Origin: Triangularia verruculosa
Taxonomy: Eukaryota > Ascomycota > Sordariomycetes > Sordariales > Podosporaceae
Reading direction: 5' to 3'
Assembly (NCBI GenBank): GCA_033296885.1
Contig: MU863923.1
Span: 124,001 to 188,000 of the forward strand
Length of the DNA stretch: 64,000 nucleotides
Positions 55,647 to 64,000 of the stretch are shown piece by piece. The first letter of the stretch is position 1. Each line of letters starts with the position of its first letter. The notes below the pieces were generated by a model. It worked only from the letters and a program-made list of their open reading frames with translations, was not told where the DNA came from and made no database searches. The position numbers and the translations under genes are program-made.

Positions 55647-57229
55647 GTTGAAGGATTGAGACTTTGTGCGGTACTGCCACTTGTCGAAGTTTGCTGCCAC
55701 GGAATTTGGCGGTTTTCCTGGTCTCTTTTTCAATGTTCTTCCTCCCTTCAAATTCTTTGAAATCTAGAGAGACTGAAATCTTCGCAGCAAAAGCCTTGGG
55801 CTAGCGACAGTAGGCGACAATGGTGGCGGCAGTGGGATGGTAGGCTGAGTGCGGAAAAGAAAGAATTCCAAGTGAAGGATATCGACTGATAGTGCGATAA
55901 GGTAAAGAGGGCCTCGGGATTCTGAACTTTTTTTTTTCGCCGTGCACGATGGATCCTTGACGCGTGGATCCATTTGTGCAGAGCCGGGTAATTGTCGGCA
56001 TAAACTGGTGGCACAAAACACAACGTCATAGGCACGCCTGGACAAAAGATTGGTACTGCAAGCCAGGATCACAGCTTAAGAATTGTAGAAAAGGCCTATT
56101 AATTATCTTCTTAGGGCTTATCACTATCTTTTAATATGTTAATAGTATCTTTTAATGTATTCTCGATACCTTTTAACGCCTGTTAACTATCCTTTACAGC
56201 CTATCAATTATCTGTAAATACTGCATTCCCACTTCGCAGTGCCAATTTTTTAGTCCAGGACGTGATGGGCTCGGGTTTGGGTGTCTGTGCGCCGTCTCCT
56301 TTTCTGCTGTGTTTGGAGGACCAAAGGTCACATCACATCACATACATCAGGAAACAAAAAGGTTCTAGGCCAATGACTTGGTGAGCAACTATCTACCAGT
56401 CTCTAGTATACAATAAACCAGGAAAAGGTTCCTCCGTCCCACTCTTTACCAGCCAAAGCCTGCAAAGAGTATCTCCATTTTTCTGACCATTCCACCTTTT
56501 CCTGTCCGCTGCTAAGAATGATTCCTCCAAAGATGGCCTAGGGTTTTCATAAGCTATGCTGATGCGGTTTTCATTTTTTTGGTGATTGTTTTGCCGTATT
56601 TCCGGTATTTTTTTTGTGTTTTTATGAGGGTTTCCTAAGAGGGGGATTGCGATACGTTGGAGCATTGGGCAAACCAGAAAAGTCCGCATGATTGTTCCTG
56701 CCCATCTGAAAGGCAAATTGCCGAAACTGAAAGACTGAACAGACTGACTGCGACAAGCTAGCAAAAACCCGTCTATGTCTATCCGTTCTGTGTGTTGTCC
56801 TCCTGTCCAACCCTGCCAAACCCAAACGAGCGGGAAAACATCCAGACTTTCGTTTGTCGCCGAAGCCAAAGTCGTTGTTGCGTGACTAGGTCATGAAATG
56901 AAGTGAATGTTTCTCTGAAGGTCATTGATCGTTCCTCGTCATCTTCGTAGAAGAATCAAGTTGCGTTCATAGAGTAGGTCGTGATTGAGTGCTGTCGTTG
57001 CATGTCGTGAAAGGGGGCGATTCCATAAACAAACCAACAATCGCTGATGCAAAAGCACAGCCATCAGAGGAGAATGGATATTAGTCAGTAAAGACCAAAG
57101 TTTTCGTACCCAGCTGTTGCCAATGCGGTACTTCAAGACGTCTAGGTCAGAGAGGTGGTGGCCCCTCATTCTTAGCCGTACAAACCCACGGCGGCGCTCG
57201 CAGCAGCACGCCGCAGGGAGATGAGGCAT
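55647..57229. other. intergenic region containing an A/T-rich 21-bp-period satellite
   Basis: 1583 bp holding the RIM2 promoter and the 3' flank of the RRM gene. Apart from the satellite at 56083-56229 (listed separately) I see no gene or RNA. Confidence 0.5.
56083..56229. repeat. degenerate tandem satellite, seven units of exactly 21 bp
   Basis: TATC (or TACC) recurs at 56104, 56125, 56146, 56167, 56188 and 56209, always 21 bp apart, usually followed by TTTTAA. A seventh, more diverged unit begins at 56083 and shares GCCTAT-x-AAT with the unit at 56188. The approximate consensus is TATCTTTTAA-x-GCCTGTTAA. Strongly A/T-rich compared with its surroundings. Confidence 0.85.
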
Positions 57230-60200
57230 TTAGACCACCGGAGGGTGACCTTCGTGCCGGACACCCTCGATGGCCCTGGGGTTGCGGGCAAGGGTGGCAG
57301 CACGGCGAAGAGCCCGCTTGATAGCCTCAAGCTCCTTTTTGGCGACCTCGCGGAGGGTCATGTCGGCAAGCTCCTTGCCCTGGGGCAATTGGATCTCATA
57401 CCACATGTACCCAAAGTAAAGGGTGTCCTCTTGGGCGCGCTCCTTGATGGCATCCTGTTCATGCTCAGGCAGGGTGCCAACAAAGCGTACTGTCTCCTCG
57501 CGAATCAAGCTGATGTACCACTCAAGGAGATCAACTGGCACGCGGGGGCGGGGGCAAAGATTGTATAAGTGGCCCCAGCAGTCGGCAAATGGCGGCATGT
57601 TGAACTGGGTAACGCGAGATCCGTCTAGATCGGCGATGAAGGCAATATTGTCCTTCTGCAGGACAGAGAAGCCGGGACAAATCATAGCAGCGTTGACAAG
57701 ACGCTTGTAGAGTTGCTCATTGAGCACGTTCTCCTGGCGTCGGTTGTTGACGGGGCGGTCCTCCTTCAAAAGAGTCTCAGCCAAGAGCTCGAGGAGGCGG
57801 CAAGTTGCGTCGTAGATAACCTGGCGCTGCTTCAAGGTGATCACGTCAGAGCGATACCAAGGCAGCTTCTTGAGAGTCGAAATCATCGACTCAAAGGGGC
57901 GCTGCGGGCAGTCCTTCGAGTATGGCGAGCGGGACGGCACCTCGACATGCTTGATGACAAGGTTCATCTCCTCCTCGGTGACGAAGCCACGGAACACATT
58001 CCACGGGTTCACTTCGTCGAAGGGAAGCATTTCGGCGCGGCCCTGGTTCGTAAAACGCACGCCGCGGCACCAGGGGAAGAGAGCTTCCATCAGTTCCTTT
58101 TGGCTCGAAAGGGTCATCTCGACCGGACGGTCGCCCAGACGGGGATGACGATGCTTGCGGATGGCCTCACTGTGCCGATCTAAGGCGCGGCAGGCAGCAT
58201 GATGATTGGGAAACTCAATAAACGCATCACCAGTCTTCGAGGTGACCCTCTCCATGATGATATGAATGGGCTCCAGCGCATCATTGAGAATCTTGGAGTT
58301 TCGACCCAGAAAGGCGATGACCTCAGACCGCAAAGTACCAAATGGAATCTACAAACCGGAGAAGGCCATGTTAGCACAGTAGAACAACATGGAAGTCGGA
58401 AAGGAAAGCAGTAAACTTACGTTGCCAATCTTGATCACGCCATATGCGACAGGCATTGCCTGGCTGGAGCTCTCAATGAACGGAAAGTTGTCCAGGCTCA
58501 GCAAGACACCTTCGCTCGGGATGCCCATGTAACCGTCGATTAGTTTCTTCAGACCATCGGAGCCCATCTTGCGAAGCTCGGGCAGCTTGTGTCTGAGCAA
58601 GCCCCACCGGTGGCATATCTCTTGCTCATTCTCGTTAGGCTCGCCGTAGGCGAACTCGTAGCAATCGACTTGGGAAACCGCAGCGCGGTTAACTGAATGG
58701 ATCGCCGGGGAGGTAGGCGACAAGAAGGGGTCGTACATCGACACACTTGATACGATCTCGTGCGCTTGATTGTTGGCCCCAGCAGCGAAGCCAAAGTTGG
58801 GTGGCGGAGGGAACATAATGGGACTACCCATGGGCCGGGGAGCAAAGTTCCGCGGCTCGGTCTGGTTGTAGTAAGACGAGTCCGCAAAAAGATCCTTCTT
58901 CCCACCGTAAGGAGTCCAAATGGTTCCGTCGAGGGTCATCTTGTCACCCGTGACATCATTGACGAAGTACTTGACCTGGGGTCCGGCGTGGGTAGGAGTG
59001 GGCGCGCCAACATTGCTCGGAACGACCATACCCGCGCTGCTGCTGTGGACAAGATGAGTCCCATGAGCAGCTCCAATGATATTGTGCGGAATAACAACAG
59101 GATCGCTGCGACCAACCGGATAGCCGGTTTGAGCATTGTCGATGTTGCTGTTGTGGTTAACGTAGCTACCTGGAGCAGTCGCTGCGCTGATGTTGAGGCC
59201 TGTGTGATAGTTGCCGTGGGTAGAGTGACCATAAGGACCGTTGCCGCCAGGGACAGGCCCGACATTGCCGTGAACAGGGCCATTGTTCACAGGGGCAACA
59301 TGGTTGTAGGCAGGCGTAGACTGAACCCCAACATTGCGGCTGGCCATAGCATGGTGATAAACATGTGTGCCGTAAGGAGTGGGATGGGCGTTGCCAGGTT
59401 GGACAAACCCGATGCCGGGGGTGCCACCCATCTGAAGAGTTGGAACAGTGTTGTTCATAGCACCTGTGGCTGTGAATGAAAGTTAGCACATGGACACAAT
59501 GCACGAAAGATGACGATGGGGTAATAATTTTGAAAGACTCGCCATAGGGCGTCCCAAAAGGTGTTGGGGGCGGCACACCAGTCGGCATCATTGGGTGGGA
59601 AAAGCCTCCCACGGGAGTAGGAGGTAGTGGAGCATAAAAAGACCCATTCACAACACCAGGTCGCATACCAGAATGTCCCATTGAGGACTGAGGGGGCGAC
59701 TGTTCATTAGTTGTTAGCCGAGATGATTTAGAATGGTCAAGAAAGATGGTGATGAATATCTTACGGCAATCATTGGCAAAACCGGAGCGGAGTTGCTCTG
59801 AGCAAGCCTAGCAGTCTGTCGCTGAGCGCCGGCATACTGACCAGCGAGAGAAGTTCGCTGACCGAAGCCCTTGTTGTGATTATTGAAAGCACGGGCAGCC
59901 ATGTTGAAGCCATAAGGCTTGATGGGGGTGTGCTTATTCTCATTGATCATGTTAGCTTTTATGAAGTGATGAGTAAGGGACAGAACATACGTTAGAATCC
60001 TCCATGCGATGGTTGGAGACCGAAGACGCCTTCTGTCGCTGAGAGAACCGGGTGTTGGAGCCAGCTGAGGATGAGGCGGCTTCAACATAGCTCTTGGGCA
60101 TGCTCACATTCATGCTCTCTTCCTTGTTCCCTTTGGCAGGCTCATTATCCGACTTGCGAAGGGAGACACCGCCCTCATGATCCTTGTTGTCGACAAGAGG

Positions 60201-60485
60201 AGCGCCGCCTTGCTGCTCAACGTGCTTGGTTTGCTCAGTATCCTCCGTGTTCTCACGAAGGGAAGCACCACCATGATGCTTGACGTCCTCATGAAGGGAA
60301 GCACCGCCGTCATGCTTGTCCTCACGAAGGGAGACACCGCCTTGATGCTCGCGAACTCTACCGGAGCTAGTAGTCGAGGTCTGACTCTTGTTGGAGCCAT
60401 TGGCACTCGCGGTCGAGCGACCACGGCCGTGGAAGATCATCTTGTCGCGACTTCTGAGAGATTCTTCTGAGCGACTTTTCCTCAT
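57230..60485 (-). CDS. RRM-domain RNA-binding protein with long low-complexity N-terminus
   Basis: Five exons on the minus strand: 60485-59991, 59938-59765, 59699-59543, 59469-58421, 58348-57230, giving 997 aa. The N-terminal 165 residues include five GG(A/V)(S/P)L repeats. The next 350 are Gly/Asn/His/Pro-rich. At about 610-700 an RRM fold is split by intron 4 (YGVIKIGNIPFGTLRSEVIAFL, then GDAFIEFPNHHAACRAL). A long helical C-terminal region (about 700-960) appears conserved but I cannot name it. Intron 3 needs a GC donor (59542-59541) or, less likely, a GT donor upstream. Two tandem acceptors six bases apart both keep the frame. A role in mRNA regulation is inferred from the RRM only. Confidence 0.82.
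60150..60347 (-). repeat. coding tandem motif: five GG(A/V)xL units in the RRM protein
   Basis: Residues 47-112 read as successive units ending GGVSLRE, GGASLHE, GGASLRE, GGAPLVD and GGVSLRK, each preceded by His/Glu/Lys-rich spacers of 4-20 residues. At DNA level the core resembles GGGAAGCACC/GGGAGACACC (plus strand), and the copies have diverged. Confidence 0.85.
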
Positions 60486-63080
60486 GTTAGCGACTGATAC
60501 GATGAGATGATGTGATGATGTGATGAATGAAGGTACTGGGCAATGAAAGAAAGCAAAGTGTGTGATGATGCTGGAGAAAAAAGCGACTTTGAAATCGAAA
60601 GTCGATGGAGAGGGGAGAAGGAAAATACAAATGCGGGCTTGGGCTATTGGCAGAATGCAGACTTCGACGCAGAAGGGTTCCGGAAGGGCAGAAGGGTTCC
60701 GGAAGGGCTCCGGATCGTCAATAATGTCGGCGCCGAGCAGCTAACCATGCGGTCTCGACGGGGATCTGAAACGATGATGTCGTCTGCGGATAAAAATCCG
60801 GGGAAAGCGGAGCTCGCGGCTGCGAGATCGTAGATCGCGGCTGGAGAGGTGCGGCTGGGGGTTTACTTACAAATATTGTCGACGGCAAGCTTTCTTGAGA
60901 TATTTTGTAGAAAACGATCTGGAACGCAGGTCGTGTTGTCAGCAGAAAGGTAAAGATTGGTGGGTGGAAAGAGGAAATAAGAGGCAGGCCCTGCAGAGTT
61001 TTCAGGAATAAATACCTTGGGAGGTGGCAGTTGTGGCGGGTTGGCTCTGTTGAGGTACCAAGTAGATATGAGCAAGAGAGCTCAGTGTCGACGAGGCAGA
61101 GAAGGGTGGAAGGATGGGTTTTGCATTTAGGAGAAGAAAAATAATTGTGGGAATGGCCTAGGGCATGAAATAAATACTCAAGGTCTGCCTCAGGTATTCG
61201 AAGGAGTCTATGAGAGTGGCTGGCGGTGAATGGGACGGAGGAGGACCTATTGTTGTGCAGCAGAAGGGGAAGGAGCTCTACGCAGACATTGTTACAGTCG
61301 AGTGAGGCTATTGCCCTCGAGAGTGAGCGGGTGGCTGGGAGTGCTTCTCGAGGTCGAGAAGTGAATGGACAGGATATTCAGCCAATGCCGTGGAGCAAGC
61401 TGAATAGACAATCTATTGCTCTTCAAGACCGGTACCGCAACATGGACCTGGCGTGAGGACTTTGCACTATTCTTGCTCTTTGAGAGAGGTGTAACTTTCG
61501 TGATCGCCTGGACAAACAGTCTTCTGATGGCTGTATCACAACCCCCATCGGGGACAACAACAGGAGCCAAACTTTGGGTAGCCCTTCAACAGCCTAATGG
61601 CCGAAATACCTGTTATATGGGTATGTGGTATAGCATGAATGGGCCGACTAGAGTATGAAGGCTCATTCATGAAACCCCACCAGTGGTATTGATGAAATGC
61701 GTCTGATGAAGAGAGTAGAACTGAAATGATTGAAAAGCGAGCTGGGCAAAACACCATCCAGCGACATGGGCTTTCTGGACGTGCCTCGCCGATTACTTGA
61801 GTCCCACGGGCTCGAACTTTGCTATGAAAGAATCTTGGGTATGTGGTGCTCTCTCTTCAACACTGGTTGAAAGGGGTCATGAAATTGACGGCAAGCCTGG
61901 GGAAATAAAAACACTGAATTTTGAAATCCAAGAAAGAGTTCAGTTACATACCTAAATCTCTAAGACGGGCGTGTCTGTCTCCAAGAAAGAAGACTCGAGG
62001 CTCCTGAAAGGGACTTCAGAAGACGGACCACGCGGTGGTTTGCTGAGAAAAGGAAACAATACCGACTGTAGGGCAAGATCAATGTTGATGCTGTGGCTTC
62101 GAAAGGGGATGTTGAGGAGTCGAATTGATCAATTCTTTTGAACAGAGTAATGGAGGTCTGGCAGGCAACGCAAGGCTACGCTCTCTGCACTCCTAGCTGA
62201 TACCAGGTGCTTCGAAAATGGAAGAAAAGAAAAGGATAGCGAGATAGTGAAGATAAGACGCTCCTGGCCCTGATCTTGAACAAAGAACCTGCGGTGTGCC
62301 TGCCCAGTTCTTGATGAAATGTTCGGATGAAAAGATATGAAAGGCAGTTATCGAGTTCAAACGGAGGAAGATCTTATTAGTTTAATAGGAATACAGTCGG
62401 ATGGCACCACGGTTCGGCCTTCGAATGAGTAGTTATGAAGACGGCTGATCGAGATCAGACGCAGATACTAATCCGAAGATGTTTGTCTCAATAGCTCGTC
62501 GTTAGCCTGATGATGTTGGCCGGTGGGTATTGAGGCTTACTCGAAGACTACAGAGCGGGGTTGACCAGTCAAGCTCTAGAGGAACTGATGCATGATACAC
62601 ACGGATACATACGTAGTTGAAGTGCTCGTAGGCAGTTCTTGTGTTTGTATAGACTCAACGTAGCACTGTCAACGTCTGGGAAGTCCGAAGCGGTTGCCAT
62701 TGTGAGAGAGGATGACATCGTTTTCGCCAACAATACGTAGGGTGAATGACAGGCATCAGCAATGATCGATTCGGCTTGGGTGAGTAAGATGAGTTGTGAC
62801 TAATCGGGATCCAAGGGACACAGGGGGCCAGGGGGGGTTATTTATTAAACCAAATTCTACTCCTAGACAGAAACCCGCAAGATCCATGACAGCCCGACCA
62901 AATTGCGCGGACGGAGTGTCGTAGGTGGTGACAGTCATAAGATGGTTCGCTTGTAAACTTCTTTTTCTCCAGAAACGCCGAGCTTGATGATTTGAAGCCG
63001 TTCGGGTACAGAAATAATGCCACCGGAGGAAGCTGTTCAAATTCAGGCAAAAAGATTAGGTAAAGTAAAAGCGACTTCGC
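60486..63080. other. long intergenic region (RRM gene promoter, ARPC4 3' flank)
   Basis: 2595 bp. Immediately upstream of the RRM start lies a GATGATGT-type tract (about 60498-60530), then the 19-bp duplication listed separately. No frame with family resemblance was found on either strand. A long transcribed leader for the RRM gene is possible. Confidence 0.5.
60669..60706. repeat. 19-bp perfect tandem duplication
   Basis: GCAGAAGGGTTCCGGAAGG occurs twice in direct succession (60669-60687, 60688-60706), followed by a partial third start (GCTCCGGA). It lies about 190 bp upstream of the RRM start codon. Confidence 0.92.
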
Positions 63081-63882
63081 TCAATCGAACTGTACAAGAG
63101 TGGTCAGTTCCTGCCAAGACATCGGAAAGGGGGCTCGACATACCGGAGTGAGGAAAGATTCCGCTACGAAACGGGCGCGCGCGTTCAACTGGCGGTATTT
63201 GTTAGTTCGATTCCCAGTCCGCAAGCTCGGTAGCATAAACATACAAATAGCTTCATCTCGGAGATCTCCTTGTCCACCTCCTCCATGAACTGGATGATAA
63301 AGTCAACCAGCTTGTGCTTAAGCATTTCTTCCGTGTGGAAGTTGGTAATCAAGAATGAGATATCGTAGCCCTATACCGCATACACAGTTGTCAGTGATGT
63401 TCGAGACACCTCAAAGGCAGCCTGCTGGGGAAGATGGGCCTCAATGTTGGCCCAGCGATCCGTCGTCTCACCTTGATGGGCTTCCTCCTCAAGATAAAGA
63501 ATGACTCGGCGCGTTGTGTCAAGAATCTTGTAAACTTGTGCACTAAGATGTGTTCAATCTCGTCGGCCTGCTTGATCTTGATGCTGATGCGGATGCTGTT
63601 GATGCTGGGCTCAATGAGTACCCGCTCGTTCTCGTTGCGCGCGATGGTGAGAGGCGTCAGAAGCACCTCGGGAGATGTCCGGGCCTCGACTTCGGGAACA
63701 TTGTGTCTTTCGGCGGTCTGCGACGCGAAGTTGGACAAACAGAGGGCGGCGGTCAGACTGCTGCGGACAGCCTGGAGATACGGTCGAAGTGATTGCGACT
63801 GTCAGGGGAACGGCACGTTAGCGTGGCTTCTTGGGATGCTGATGGTAGTTTCGAGCTCCGAGTATCCTTCCAAACTCACCAT
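63081..63882 (-). CDS. ARPC4: Arp2/3 complex 20-kDa subunit (ARPC4 / Arc19)
   Basis: Five coding exons on the minus strand: 63882-63880 (only the ATG), 63798-63472, 63370-63245, 63188-63144 and 63089-63081 (Phe-Asp-stop), giving 169 aa. Introns are 81, 101, 56 and 54 nt, the last with a CTGAC branch site. The sequence is that of ARPC4: SQSLRPYLQAVRSSLTAALC, RTSPEVLLTPLTIARNENER, EPSINSIRISIKIKQADEIE, FFILRRKPIKGYDISFLITN and LNARARFVAESFLTPFD. It is a core subunit of the actin-nucleating Arp2/3 complex at endocytic patches. The splice model is strongly supported by family length and ends. Confidence 0.95.
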
Positions 63883-64000
63883 GTTGCCTTTGATGGCAGG
63901 ATGTCCCCAGATTTCAAGAGATCCTAGAGTTCCGGTGCTCTGGTGGTGTTGGCAGATGGTGCTCTCCTGGAGCTCTTGTCGTCGTCGCTCTAGGTATCCT
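63883..64000. other. 5' leader/promoter start of ARPC4
   Basis: 118 bp to the window edge and too short to judge. It probably contains the ARPC4 5' UTR. Confidence 0.4.

Noticed and set aside
63195..63230. GTTCGATTCC-like tRNA B-box on the plus strand
   Set aside because: It lies inside a well-supported ARPC4 intron and no cloverleaf can be formed.

Overview
The window is nuclear DNA of a filamentous ascomycete (Pezizomycotina). A Sordariales-type Sordariomycete fits best, but this is inferred from gene style and not proven. The evidence is short spliceosomal introns (mostly 47-130 nt) with GTRNGT-like donors and CTAAC/CTGAC branch points close to the acceptors, long intrinsically disordered Q/P-rich proteins, kilobase-scale intergenic regions, and fungal-only families such as Ayg1-like hydrolases, DUF6590, Rim2 and the PMT1-type mannosyltransferase. 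Most proteins are recognisable conserved eukaryotic housekeeping genes. I saw no CRISPR array, insertion sequence, phage, virus, rRNA gene or convincing tRNA.

Layout: 1-1550 (-) Sec2 Rab GEF, cut by the left edge; 1551-6140 a long apparently gene-free stretch; 6141-7824 (+) C2H2 zinc-finger protein; 8036-8809 (-) CCDC97-like protein; 9333-14786 (-) 1817-aa Q/P-rich disordered protein; 16544-19501 (-) 985-aa conserved disordered protein; 21191-22372 (+) SED5/syntaxin-5. From 23368 to 29278 there is a compact metabolic block of alternating strands: aldo-keto reductase (+), zinc polyol dehydrogenase (-), 2-deoxygluconate-dehydrogenase-like SDR (+), Ayg1-like hydrolase (-) and a putative 66-aa basic protein (-). 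Then GNA1 (-), a single-exon class-3 (DAG-type) lipase (+), an intracellular-looking GH43 glycosidase (+), a cysteine-rich single-pass membrane protein (+), a DUF6590 protein (+), PMT1 (-), SF3A1/Prp21 (+), SNX3 (+), RIM2 pyrimidine-nucleotide carrier (-), a 997-aa RRM protein (-) and ARPC4 (-).

Secretion and membrane traffic (Sec2, Sed5, SNX3, PMT1, GNA1), splicing (SF3A1, CCDC97-like) and actin (ARPC4) are represented, but the order looks like ordinary euchromatin. The one plausible functional grouping is the 23.4-29.3 kb block, where three oxidoreductases from three unrelated folds plus an alpha/beta hydrolase sit almost without spacers (51 bp and 79 bp between convergent stop codons, 735 bp between the divergent pair). 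With the GH43 gene 8 kb further on, it may serve sugar, polyol or sugar-acid metabolism.

Exon structures were worked out by hand from frame continuity, splice consensus and known family sequence features. Every multi-exon model below closes in frame. The weak points are flagged: one unresolved intron in the zinc-finger gene, a GC-AG intron in the RRM gene, and 38-nt and 40-nt introns. The most striking non-coding structure is a degenerate satellite with an exact 21-bp period at 56083-56229.
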